Part shown: one piece after another, positions 11,881 through 23,168 of the stretch
Position numbering within the stretch: position 1 is the stretch's first letter
Layout of the letters: the number at the start of each line of letters is the position of its first letter
NCBI RefSeq assembly: GCF_041260155.1
Contig: NC_091932.1
Span: 45,043,629-45,107,628 of the forward strand
Reading direction: 5' to 3'
DNA: 64,000 nucleotides
DNA from: Ptychodera flava
Taxonomy: Eukaryota; Hemichordata; Enteropneusta; Ptychoderidae
Notes under the pieces: generated by a model
The model's input: only the letters and a program-made list of their open reading frames with translations
Database searches by the model: none
What the model was told of the DNA's origin: nothing
Translations under genes and position numbers: made by a program

Positions 11881-13129
11881 TAACGGGTGTAAGTAGAGGG
11901 TGTGCTTTATCGGTACAACCTTAAACCGGCAACATTGACTGTCATTGGTATGTTTGGTTTCTTTGCATTGTTCAGTTAACCACATTTCTTTCGAGTCAAG
12001 ATGAATCACCCAGCATTTTACTGTAGAGTTGACAAGACGTTAATCCAGTCGCTATTACAAACATATGCTACCAAAGAAAGGGCCCCTATACTTACTAAAA
12101 TACATATTTGGGCTCTTTGTTTATGTACCCAAGCCGATGGAATTTGCATTTGTCAAAATTCCTTTGCTATTAAAGAAACATCTGACAAATTTCAGTTTCC
12201 AAAGTGTTGGCTTGACTGCGGTCTACAACGTCTTCAACGAGAGGCTCTGTTAGATTTTTCATACGTGCATTCATCTACTTCAGGTTAAAAACACACGGAA
12301 TGAGAGTTACCTGATCAATATTCGTTAAATTGAACCCTGAATGAAATCCCGGTGGTAGAGATGAAAGCTGAACAGCGGGAACAATCTGCATACATTTCAC
12401 TGAAAATTTCAATGAAATTTTACTAATTCATGTGAATAGTCCGTGAGCTTGATGGAAAAAAAAGTTTGATTAATTTAATAGCTGCAGTAGATATGCATCT
12501 GTCAGATTAATACTTGGTCCACGTTATCCTTTGGTCGTAAGATTTAAAAGACAGCGACATTGTAGATACAAGACATTGTCATTCATTATGAAGTCAATCG
12601 TTGGACAGTGTTCGTACAGACAATGCATGAACAATTGGTATTATCAGCACTGAACCAAATGCAATATAGACAACAGACCGACGCCAAAAACATCACTGGT
12701 ACGTTGACAAGATGTTTTGCTTCAGTCGTTGGCTACGAAACGATAGCATAAGGTGGTTTTGTTTGCTAGTGAAGCCGTTTTTATTGAGTGTTTAACCCTT
12801 TTTATCCACAGCGATTTTTGCTCAATGATTCAAACACTATTATATGAACTTTGACTGGAATATAAAGGAGTAGGTGTTCAAATGTGTTTGGAATGTGTTC
12901 CAAAATTTATGACAAGCTTAACTCAGAAGTACCTTGCCACCGAAACTATTGCGTCATTTGGACGCCGGGAGCGCTTCTGTCTCCAGGGAGACATGCGACT
13001 GTGATGTAATTTAACAATCACACTAGCAAGCCTTTCAGCTACTAGTTTTTGTCTAAGTTTCTCAACATCCAAGACAAACAATATTGCAGATCATAACTTG
13101 ATGGGAGTATATGATGTCACAGATATCAT

Positions 13130-13300
13130 TTTTGAATTCGAAAATTAAAGTTCTCAACTTTACTCAAACTTTGTCCTGGGGAACTTTAACTGTTCTCTTT
13201 CATAGTGGCGAAATAATACAACAGGTCACCGTGCAATTTTTATAAGACAAAGAATTTACCTCAAAACATCGAAATGGCTGCTATTCTCAGTACTACAAAG
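13130..13300 (-). repeat. Dispersed repeat, copy 4 (short, inverted)
   Basis: The inverted blocks 'actcaaactttg', 'ggtcaccgtgcaa' and 'gaaatggctgct' match the family in reverse order. It is diverged. Confidence 0.4.
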
Positions 13301-14064
13301 TATCTGTGTGGCGGAAGATGCGACGTTACCGCACTGCAAAGCTATAAGACCGTAAAAATATTTATCCTCGATGCGCACTCAGTCTTCGATAGCATTGAAT
13401 GTGATCATACTTTGACTTTAGAGTCAGCATTGTCGGTTGTGTTGTAGTGAAAACGCACAGCATAAATACCTGTACGTGTTGTCAAGACTAGGGCTGGGTC
13501 ACACTTTGTGGTTAAAATTACCAACTTTTTGTTCAGAAGAGTGTTGGGTTTTTTCCCAATTAATCCAACTGCATTCGTGTAAAGGCTTTAAAGGAATGTA
13601 CAACATAATACCCTGTGGTCATACCGGTGAATCTATGAACACTCATTGAGGGCACGCTGATGCAATATAAGATAATGACAATTTCAAAATCTGTGGAATA
13701 AAAAAAATATGGACCTGCTGTTGGTGTTTCATGTGCATGAAAAACGGAGTGAAAAAACAACTGTGACACATTGTAGCAGTGTGTGTAATCTGTTTTGCTC
13801 AACGAAACAAGTCTTGCCGTCAAAAGTCCACTCCTATCTATATTGCATGCTCCGAAAGCTTACATTGTGAAAATGAAATGAAAATTAAGTTAGGCCTTGA
13901 TTTGGGATTCAATCACACCGCCTTGCTGTGTTCAAGACTCATTCCTCAATTTATCATTATAGTTTAAAACTTATTAAAACAACAATATTAAAATATTTTG
14001 AGTTTATAAACCTCTCTTCTGATGGTAACAAATAACATTGAGACCATTTCCATGTAATTGGGAT

Positions 14065-14065
<1 letters not shown>

Positions 14066-14138
<73 letters not shown>
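14066..14138 (+). repeat. (AT)n microsatellite
   Basis: About 73 bp of uninterrupted AT. It generates spurious Ile-Tyr ORFs on both strands. Confidence 0.98.
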
Positions 14139-14142
<4 letters not shown>

Positions 14143-14970
14143 CCCTTTTTCATTATAGAGACCATACTGTCATCTTGTTCAATTACCGAGCACAACGCAC
14201 ATGACTTGATCGTCTACAAACGACTTGCCGCTTTAGGCCGTCGTAAAATTTAACAACTCGACAAAAAGTAGGTTTTCTCTGATCAGGACGTGTTTTTTAT
14301 GTACGGACAATTCCTTCTTTATGCGCACAAAAGTGAAAATCAATAACACATGCCTGTGACACTTGGAAAAACATGGTTCATATCGTCATAGGCTCGACCT
14401 TTGCTCGTATACTCACGCCCATGTTTACAACACAGAGTAGGGTAGCAACATCACCGCGCGTTTATTTTTTACATTCCATAGTTCTCATAGGTCTGTGGTT
14501 CTCACATCCAGGAGATTTATGGGTTCGAATATGCTCCAAGTAAACAACAGTCCTTGTTTAATAGTATTAAGTGACTCAAGGCCGGATTTGATTCTTATTT
14601 ATTCCTCGACTTTTTCCCCCAAGATATTTCAAAGCAGTGAGCGTACCTGCTGCAGTTTGAAGGCAAGCCTTACGGGCAGTGAGAATTCTGACATCATACA
14701 ATAGAATTAATAATTCCCAAACTCGAACAATACACGCGTTGTGTAAGAGCCTTGGAGAATCGATCAACCACAGGTAGATGAATTCTAGATGTAAACCACT
14801 GGTAGATGAATTCTAGATGATGCTATGAAAACGTTTAAAACGTTCGAAAAGGAACACGAGGTAGTCTGGAAATTCTTCCGTTTTTAACGAGTGACGATTC
14901 TGAGAAGCATTGACGATGACGACGCCTTACGAGCCACAAAGCTCCAAACGTATGACATTGTTTATCGTCG

Positions 14971-14983
14971 TATATAAAAAGGC
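14971..14983 (+). promoter_or_regulatory. TATA-like element (TATATAAAAAGG)
   Basis: A strong TATA-box match about 30 bp upstream of a pyrimidine-rich start-like region near 15003-15010. It points into the 3' end of the minus-strand gene at 15060-15812. If used, it would drive an antisense or separate short transcript; no coding ORF for it is convincing. Confidence 0.3.
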
Positions 14984-15059
14984 GTATCACAGTAAAGTGT
15001 CGTTCCGTCGTGCACTGTAGCTGCAGTCACAGTTTACCGGCAGCCCGTCACACAGAATA

Positions 15060-15812
15060 TTACGATATTTTGTTATTAATTCTGAGCGGCGACGGCAGGT
15101 GTTCGTCATCAACAAATGGCGAATTAAACACAATTTTGTTGGAGTGCATCATTTCCCTAGATCGAGACCTTGAGCTCCGCCCATCATTGCCATCGTAGTA
15201 TGGGCTCTTGTTAAAGTCTGCGGTCAGCCATTTCATGATATACCCCTTCTTGGTGCTCGGTGTCGGTGATTGCACATTAGGTAGTCTGAAACCCACCGAT
15301 TCTTTGGTTTGATTAAGATTTTCTCCGTTTTTATCCGTTGCCGGTTTCACGTCTGGAGTGTTCTTGGCTTGCTGGTAGCAAGTTGTCAAGTTCGTGTTTG
15401 GCCTGCCAGCTGCAGTGTACAATGGATCTTGCTCCTTGCTCCATTTAGAGAAAAATTTACACTGGTTTGTGGATAGTTCTGGCAAAACGCCCTGTATGAC
15501 TTTACTGTGTTTAGCTGCGTCCCGCTTTTTCGAGCTCAAGTAAGATTCTCTTGAGTTTTTTGGCGTTTTAAAGTATCTTTTTGTCTGTCGATAAAGTAGT
15601 GGAACCGCTGTTACCTGTGATCGATGGAAGAAGTCTGGTCTGTCTTTGCTAGAAGCCAAGTTGGTCTTGAAACCAGTCAGATTTGTCTGTGGTCGGTCAG
15701 CTAACTGCCACACTTGCAGTTCTGGTAGAGCTGTCCTTTCCACGTAGAAAGTGTTGGCCCGAGCCAGGTCAGGAAACTTCACCGACTTCGTCTTGTGTTC
15801 TACCGTGGCCAT
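15060..15812 (-). CDS. Probable intronless gene, 250-aa basic protein of unknown function
   Basis: A continuous 250-codon minus-strand ORF, long for this AT-rich DNA. The start AACATGGCC is a good animal start context, and no longer in-frame start is evident. The protein is hydrophilic and basic, rich in Ser, Lys, Asn and Thr. It has no signal peptide, no membrane segment and few cysteines. It has short aromatic/Pro motifs (FYVERTALPE, RYFKTPKNSRE), an Arg-Ser patch near residues 210-220 and a Pro-containing C-terminus. Such compositions are common in cilium- and sperm-associated proteins, but I do not recognise the family and assign no function. Possible AATAAA signals on the minus strand lie about 460 bp downstream. 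It could instead be one large exon of a longer gene. Confidence 0.6.
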   Translation of the reverse strand: MATVEHKTKSVKFPDLARANTFYVERTALPELQVWQLADRPQTNLTGFKTNLASSKDRPDFFHRSQVTAVPLLYRQTKRYFKTPKNSRESYLSSKKRDAAKHSKVIQGVLPELSTNQCKFFSKWSKEQDPLYTAAGRPNTNLTTCYQQAKNTPDVKPATDKNGENLNQTKESVGFRLPNVQSPTPSTKKGYIMKWLTADFNKSPYYDGNDGRSSRSRSREMMHSNKIVFNSPFVDDEHLPSPLRINNKIS

Positions 15813-18800
15813 GTTAAGTCATGCCGGACCCTTGCAACAGGTAGTCGACTGAGGAACAACAAAACCTGAGCGTGTTTCGCCCTCTCTGCAAAAAGACCAA
15901 ACAAACCGAATCAATAAGCACGGCCAATATTGATTCGGGTCTCAGAAGCGACGGTAAGCTTGCTGCAAATCCCGCCAGGACTAAACTCACAATGGAGACC
16001 AAAGAATGCCTTTTCTTCTTGAGTGTATTCCAGAGCTACGCGAACAGCCTCTAAGCTGCCAAGTTATGATTAGACTATGGTCTTGGCACTCAATTAAAAT
16101 CCATGCCATACCCCGGTAACTAAGAGTGGTCCAGATACACTTAAATAATGTAACGGTTGTTGAGATTCAAATGGCCAATACCAGCCTACATTCGATCCAC
16201 TCACATAAGTAATGCATGTCAACATTTCATGTCACGGGGTTTTGATTTACTTATTTAGCTTGGCACGTCGTTTTTATTTGTATTCATGTTACAGGCAATC
16301 AAGACTGGGAGAACAGACCCCGCCATATCAGCGCCATCCAGAACTACATAAATCAGTCAGCGTGGCCCTTTAGACCAAAGTTCAACAATCGCGGTCAAAA
16401 TAACCATTTTTCACGAAAAGGTATAGATACGCTTTGAGTACGCACCTGTTGTATGAATATCGCCCAACCTCGTCACTTTATTGAAGGCAACACAGTCTGT
16501 AGTTCATCCACGACGAGCAGAACACGAGTTTAACTCTGTACCAGATAGAAATCCAATATGTTTGGTTGACACGTTCGACATCCCGTGACGGTTAATGGTA
16601 CAATGTAAATATTTCTATACAAACCTAATTTGGCTAGGTTTACAAGTGAAAGTTCCGTCGCTCTCTAGCGATGGGGTGGATTTTGGTCAACCGGTCATGT
16701 GATTTCCCTGGAATAAAAAAACTTCGCGCGTTGAAATTGTCTGGCGTACCACAGATCAAATGATGACAATAATATGTTCTGCTAAAACGTAAAGCGACTT
16801 TGATGTTTCAGTTGTGGGGGCATTCCTCACCAAATTTGGCAGCATAGGAAAGTTCAAGTGTAGTGTAGTTTGGCAACTATTAAGTACGTAGTGGTTACTT
16901 GCGGTCGGAATGAGTCTAATTCTTAATGAGATCATACGGATTTGGTAAATCTATCGGCTACTTTGCATTGAGGATCGCTGTCTTTGTATTTGATGTAAAC
17001 TCCATACCGACAAAATACTGTAATCCACTGCAGTCCATTTCGTTGTTCCCCGACATCGACTCAGCAAATAATATTGAGGATTACAAAATGTTCCCACGCT
17101 AGCTATTCTTGATCTTTATATACTGCACATGTGCAATGATTTAATATCAGGCGTGAAATAGAGTTTTCACCTTGGCTATCCCCAGAGACATACCTTGTAT
17201 TCTCAGTGACAATCCATTAAAGTAATTAAATTTTCGTACAACATCGATTCAGGCCATTGACATGCAAATGTTCCAATGAAGGTTGGCGATGCGTCCCTCA
17301 AGCATGCACATGACAAAAGGATTTCGTGTTATTATCCCGTCTGCGATCATGCGTAATGCGGTTCCTTAGTAACCATTGTCATAAAATGGATTTGGTGTTA
17401 CGTGGTCTTTAACCTTCTGTAAAGTCGTCTCCTCTGGTCTCGCGACATTAGTTTTTATGTTACAAACCCTACCCTGTTAGCTTGTGTTTTTCAATGACTT
17501 TTGAAAGCATGTACTTCATGTAGTTGCAGCCTCTCGTTACTACGGCTCTTTTATAAACTAGATCCCATCTTAAAAACGACAGCGTGCCCTCTTAGAGAGT
17601 TTGAGAAGCTCGATGAAAAATTCGTGAGGCAGTTACAATAACATGTATAATAACAACATGTACAAGAAATTGTAAATTACAGCATAATGCAGTAATGTTA
17701 TTCATTACTATCATATAGCTACAATGATCATATCTACGCAAAAGCTTGACAACGGCATACCCGGCAAACACACCGTAATATTGGCCACGACCCAACTAAG
17801 ATCAAACAGATCACTACATTAACAGACGACAATGGTTAAATAATGTCAAATAAAACGGCAGAATAAAACGTCATATGTACATATAAACCATACCCACCGG
17901 AAGTCTAGCTGGCAATATCATCTACAGGCTGTATCAGAGAGAGATTAGGGCTACGGGTGATAGATTATTTCAAACGTTTGTTTGAAAGACGATAATTTTT
18001 GACCGTGTTGCTATCACTCCTGCGCACATTTGTGACGTCACATTGTAGTTTATCTGAGGTTCGTGTATTTGAACAGTACAATCACACACGGAGAAGTACG
18101 TGTAAACGCTTCTAGTCATCTGATATCAGACAATAGATTACATAGCCTTGTTGCTAAGCATTGGAGGAGAGCAGTTGAAATTTGTAAAACATACAAATTA
18201 CGTTCAAATTAGTCTGATATTACTGCCCAGTTCTGTTATTATGAAACTAAACTCACGAGACATACTGACAGTTTGTCAAGGTTTGTTTAAACTCTGTATA
18301 TGACATTGGTAATATGTACGCTTCAGACGTAACATTACTCGACCCAACGCAATATTATGTATGTTGAAAATGTGCAACCGATTGCTACTGACATCGGTCG
18401 TCCATACCGAGAACGCCCCGGCAACTTCAGGAACTGACTTGCGGTAAACGACGACGCGTACCAGCTGTACAGCACGTAGACAGCGAGTGATGAACGATCT
18501 TAGCAAGGCTAGTGCTGGTATTTAGGAGGAAAATTGAACTTCACGAAAGATTCATTGCCCTGCAATAAATATACAGAAGATGAGTTCCCATCTACCGTCC
18601 ATGTATAAACTCTGTATCTTCAAGGGTCAGGCGTTAACAAGGACATGGGATCACGTCGTCATATTTCCAACTTTGGCTAGTACACGTAAATCTAAAATAC
18701 CCGTCACAGATTTCATTGCTATCGACGGCACTGCATTAATTCTACTCTCTAACCTCGCAATGAAAGATGACCTGTAAACATACAATGCTTCTAATATCTG

Positions 18801-19090
18801 TGTTCACTATTGACTTTAAAGCAAACATGGTCATATATGTGAGGTGTTGTACTCGATAAGTTTTTTCTTCCAATCTTCAATAAACCGATCGATCCACCAA
18901 GCAATAGATCATTCTCAGCTAAGTAGAGGCGAAAGTATAGTCTACAGTCAGTACAAAATTGTAAAGATTAAGAGGAAAATCGTATCAGATAAACGAGTTT
19001 TATTATCTGTTGGGATTTAAACTGTTCAAAGTGGCATGCAACGAAGGAAAACCATTCTGCTTGATAATATTACAGGAAACAACTCATACT

Positions 19091-19280
19091 TGAAGAAGTT
19101 GATATCTATTGACGTTTGTAGCGGTAGCTGTCAGACAAAGTTGCATCTGATTGGTCAGTTTCTTCAACTCGACACTTTCAGAAGTCAGTATGTAGGTCGC
19201 TGCACGCGTATACCCTAGGGTGATGCCTTCAGAGACGCCACTTGTTGTCATGGTGACTGCGAAATCCTTGACCTGAGGAG
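19091..19280 (-). other. Possible isolated minus-strand exon
   Basis: On the minus strand a splice-acceptor-like 'ctcctcag' precedes an open stretch that reads like coding sequence (VKDFAVTMTTSGVSEG, then Leu/Thr-rich) and runs into CAA-GTATGAG, a tolerable donor. No partner exon was identified, so this may be chance. Confidence 0.2.
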
Positions 19281-21195
19281 ATATCAAATATAAGGTTGTC
19301 TGGGCGTCACTGGTCTAAGCAGTATATTTTTCAGAGAACTCGAGCATTCATGTCATAATTTACTTGGAGTGAACTACTTAAGAGAAAAAAGATCTCAAAC
19401 TGGTCATCGACCGTGCAATCCACTGTTTCTGTTAAAGGTGTCATGCTCGAAAACTGACTACAGCAAGGGGTTATTTTATGCTATGTAACATTGTAGTTGA
19501 CTGATGAGACAATTTCTCTAAAACAAAGATACTGTACAAGTAGGTTCACATCTTATGACAGTATAGTTACGATGATGCAGGCAAAACCAATAATCCAATA
19601 TACTACCAGCAGAAACCCCTGTCCGTTGCAAAATGATTCAAGGTCAGTTTTCGCTGTTCAAGGTCAGTTTTCGCAGTTGATATGACCTTGCAAGTCGGAA
19701 ATACACTTCAAACACGAAGCATCATACACTCTCTGGATCTAGATGTTGAAACTAAAGATGGATAATCCGAGCAAAGACTGAATTCTGTAATGAAGTGAGT
19801 GTAAAACGTTTACACAGCACACCGTTCTGTCAACAGAAAATAAACAGACAAAATAAAACAAAACAAAAATGGTTCCATCATACGATACAACATTTCTCAG
19901 GATAAATTGAATGATGGTTTAATTTGAATACAGGGAAATTCTGTTGTTAGGTATGCTGCAAGTGAGAACTGGAACTTGATAAACAATTCTGATAGTAGAT
20001 CAATGTATGCAATTAAAGCTCCAAGAAGTTCACTTCTTCATGTCACTGAACCTTCCGACCATTAAACCCTTGCTCTCTTTGAAAGTACGATGAACCGGAC
20101 ACTTTAACTTAGTTTGTATATCACGTGACTATGAAATCAACAGCGTTCGTCGTTTAAGGTGACCTTGGAACGAACAGAGCTTGCAACGGAGAAACGTGAA
20201 GAGAAAGTGAACAGTGCAGAACACCACAGATGAACTGAACTGGTTTGAAATAGACAAGACAAAACGAGGAAATAGATCAGGTTGCCAAGATGGCTAAGCA
20301 TCCTTCAGAAGGGTTTTCACTTTTCATATCCAGTCGGCTAAATTTACCCACATTTTGCTCATTATTTGTTTACACAAAATATGCAGAGTTTGCAATCGTC
20401 TCAGCTCTACCTCACTCCGTCAATATACCTTATAAGTCAGATAATGAGGCGACGTTTTGGCTAACAACTCCGTGCACCATAACGTCATTGTGATTTGTAA
20501 TCACAAGGATCGACAGTTCCCGGCGACTGTGTGCTCATACACCCTAGACCCTCAGTAAACCGGCTGTACTTTTATGGTTCAAAAAACAAGCAGTAACTAT
20601 TAGGCAATAATCTCTGACTTTCATCTTTAGAGAATGAGCTAGCCTAGATTTGATTGCAAGTGTTTTTGGAGTTGTGATATAACGTCTAAGAAAGTCTGAC
20701 GGAGATTTAATTAATTCGGGGAATGATTTTGTTGGATTCATCATATAACCAAGGAGAGTGGGGAAGGAGACTACGTAACAACAGGTTGAACGAGGTACAA
20801 TACAGCCGGTTCACTTGAGATAGCTTTTTAATAACGAACAACGAACATTAATACTTTGTACACTGGTATTGCAATTTCAACCTACACTGAACTCCTATCC
20901 CTATAATACCAGTTTTTTTCGATTAGCAAAGTTTCCTCTCCGGTAATGTTGTGTCGAAGTCGCTCGCCATGCGGTCGGTCCTCAGTTGAGCACAGCGCAG
21001 CCAACGACAGAGAAGTAATTTGAACCTGACCAACATGCCTAACAGGGAGGTTAAGTTGACTCTAGAGGGCGCACTTCACTGAGTGCTGGTGGCAAGCCCG
21101 CGGACCACCGTGAACCCGTGATTGTACTACAGGGAAATTGCATTTCCTGTTTGCGGCATATGTCCAGTGCGACATTAACATGAACAAATTAGTTA

Positions 21196-21712
21196 CTTGC
21201 TTTATTTCATGTCTTCCTTTACGGCCCCGCTCTAGATTCGATAATAAGAGATGAATTGTAACTCAAAAATGCTGTTCGGTTCATCTGTTTTTCACGGTTA
21301 AACAACTAAATCGAAACTCAATGAAAGATGAACAATTCAAGAAAACGATTTACAGAAGTATTAGTATTGTCATATTTGTCTGAAAACCAAAAATTAGGGT
21401 TTTTTTCATACGTCTCATTAACACTTATGAAAGGCGATCAAGCCTTGCAATAATGTTAATGATTAAACGTTTATGAGATTTCAAAGACATCTGACAGAAT
21501 TTGAAATTTTCTGCTCGGTACGCGACGAAAAATGTAGGTTGTTTGTTGATGCTGACAACAATTTGACAGAGTGTTAAACTAAGTAACTTCTGTGTCACAA
21601 ATATACCTGTTTTCCATATTTTTTCAGTTTACAGCCAGGTCACGTGATGTCTTGCTTTATTTCGTGTCTTCCTTTACGGCCCCGCTCTAGATTCGATAAT
21701 AAGAGATGAATT
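21196..21712 (+). repeat. 62-bp direct repeat pair, 455 bp apart
   Basis: 21196-21257 and 21651-21712 both begin CTTGCTTTATTTC and end GATGAATT, with about one mismatch. The sequence between is unlike either unit. This fits a local duplication or the ends of an inserted segment. Confidence 0.85.
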
Positions 21713-22387
21713 ATTGATAATTCATATTATTTCGCTGTTTGCATTCCACCGCTGTTGTCATAAAAGGTTTTTTGAAGAGACGGCTGCCAAGCCGACACTT
21801 CCTATTTTGTGGTCAAAACACAAACAGGTGACACAGAAAACACTGCGTCTCGGTTTTACAACCATTCCCGCCTTGCGTTCAGGACTTTCAAGATGTTAGC
21901 AGAATCGCTATAAACGTTTACGTGGCGAGATAGCAATGAGCTTGAAAACACGACATTCAAGTTGGAATACAACTTCTATGGTTATTGTGAATTCCTAGAA
22001 GACGTCTTTCTTCACAATCCTGTTGAAAATGATGTCGTTATTAAGTTGTGTACGTTGAAAATAATGAAGCTTTCTATAATCAGTTAAGACATCAAAGGGA
22101 AACGTTTTCTTGGAGCTGCGAGTGAAATTTTCCGAAAAAGGATATACTCGACCTTAGAAGATATCTCCCTTGGAACATCTTTTAAAAGAAGTTACTGACA
22201 TGTTCAGCTGTGACGGTGAGATTGTTTGCCTAATCACGGAATTTAGAACGACTTTGAAGAAGCTGACGCGGTACACAGACAAAATTTAAAGTCACAAATT
22301 CTTCAACTTCAACTTTTGCTGTTTAGCGTTGCGGAATCGTGATTTTCGCATACTACTTCTGAAGATTGAGATATCGATGCAGAGAGA

Positions 22388-22405
22388 ACGTGTGGCGCCA
22401 CACGT
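22388..22405. promoter_or_regulatory. 18-bp perfect palindrome upstream of the 22512 gene
   Basis: ACGTGTGGCGCCACACGT is perfectly self-complementary and overlaps ACACGTGT at 22400-22407. It ends 106 bp before the start codon. Palindromes of this kind suit dimeric transcription factors; function here is inferred from position only. Confidence 0.3.
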
Positions 22406-22511
22406 GTATTACCCGCAACAACGAACTTCGGACAATTAAAACGTGATTGTCATTTGAGTGTAGCATTTTAAGTATTCGCCTGATACATCTTTCTTCGTAG
22501 ATCTAAACAAG

Positions 22512-23168
22512 ATGGCCAGTTTGATGGGAATAGACCGTTTTCGACATGAGAGGAAAAATAGAACCAAACGAGAACGAGAGGTCGACAATGATATTTTACT
22601 GACAAGGGACATGCTGTCAGACCTTATCATTGCGCCAGAACCACTTGAACAAATTGAGGGGCACCTCGCTTGTACATCAGAACATTTGCCTCGTTCAAGG
22701 CGCGACATTCAGGGCGTTGAATTTTATGTCACAACTCCTCACGTTCCTGGTTTCTGGCCAATCTACAACGACAAAGAGAGAAAGCAATCGGTTCTGCCTC
22801 GTCTGAAAGCAAGACAGTGTGATCTCTACCCGAGAATCAAATCCAGGCGTACGAGGATGGCTCTTTTAAATCTACAGAGACCGTCGACAGTGGCCACGGA
22901 GCCTAAAATGAGAAAACTTAGAGACGTGAATATTTTAAAAACAGAAAAGAGAAAGAATGAGAAAAAGCGAGATTACTCCAAGGATGAAATGGCACCTGGT
23001 GCCGATGAGAAGATAAAGCAACAGAAACATATAAAGAAGTCTAAAAACAATCAACCGACACAAACTAATCCATCGAAGTATACGTCAGTGGTTGCTAAGT
23101 TACAAGAGGGTCAAAGGTCAAAGGATGAAGAAGACAAAGAAGCTTCGTTGCTCGATGGTTGGAATTAA
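22512..23168 (+). CDS. Probable intronless gene, 218-aa highly basic protein of unknown function
   Basis: A 218-codon ORF starting in the strong context ACAAGATGGCC and ending TAA at 23166-23168. The N-terminus is Arg/Lys-rich (FRHERKNRTKRERE). Residues 25-90 are the most ordered-looking part, with Leu/Ile/Pro-containing segments and aromatic motifs (VEFYVTTPHVPGFWP). The C-terminal 70 residues are Lys/Glu/Asn-rich and probably disordered or coiled. No signal peptide, membrane span or zinc-binding cluster is seen. A separate 74-codon ORF overlaps the end in another frame (23159-23383); it is hydrophilic and could be a spliced extension or chance. I do not recognise the family. Confidence 0.55.
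   Translation: MASLMGIDRFRHERKNRTKREREVDNDILLTRDMLSDLIIAPEPLEQIEGHLACTSEHLPRSRRDIQGVEFYVTTPHVPGFWPIYNDKERKQSVLPRLKARQCDLYPRIKSRRTRMALLNLQRPSTVATEPKMRKLRDVNILKTEKRKNEKKRDYSKDEMAPGADEKIKQQKHIKKSKNNQPTQTNPSKYTSVVAKLQEGQRSKDEEDKEASLLDGWN

Larger units (their letters stand above)
10648..15059. other. Gene-poor stretch with two dispersed-repeat copies
   Basis: No convincing exon. It contains dispersed-repeat copies at about 11596-11880 (plus) and 13130-13300 (minus), an (AT)n run at about 14066-14138, and a TATA-like element at about 14971-14983. A 95-codon ORF at 12001-12288 has a reasonable start context but no recognisable features and is not called a gene. Confidence 0.5.
15813..22511. other. 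6.7 kb without a supported gene
   Basis: Short ORFs only. A possible minus-strand exon at about 19091-19280 is listed separately. A 62-bp direct repeat occurs at 21196-21257 and 21651-21712. An 18-bp perfect palindrome lies at 22388-22405, just upstream of the gene at 22512. Confidence 0.5.

Noticed and set aside
12001-12288. 95-codon ORF with a fair start context
   Set aside because: Composition is not distinctive and it lies just after a dispersed-repeat copy; no splice partner was found.
13957-14253. Ile-Tyr repeat ORFs on both strands
   Set aside because: They are produced entirely by the (AT)n microsatellite.
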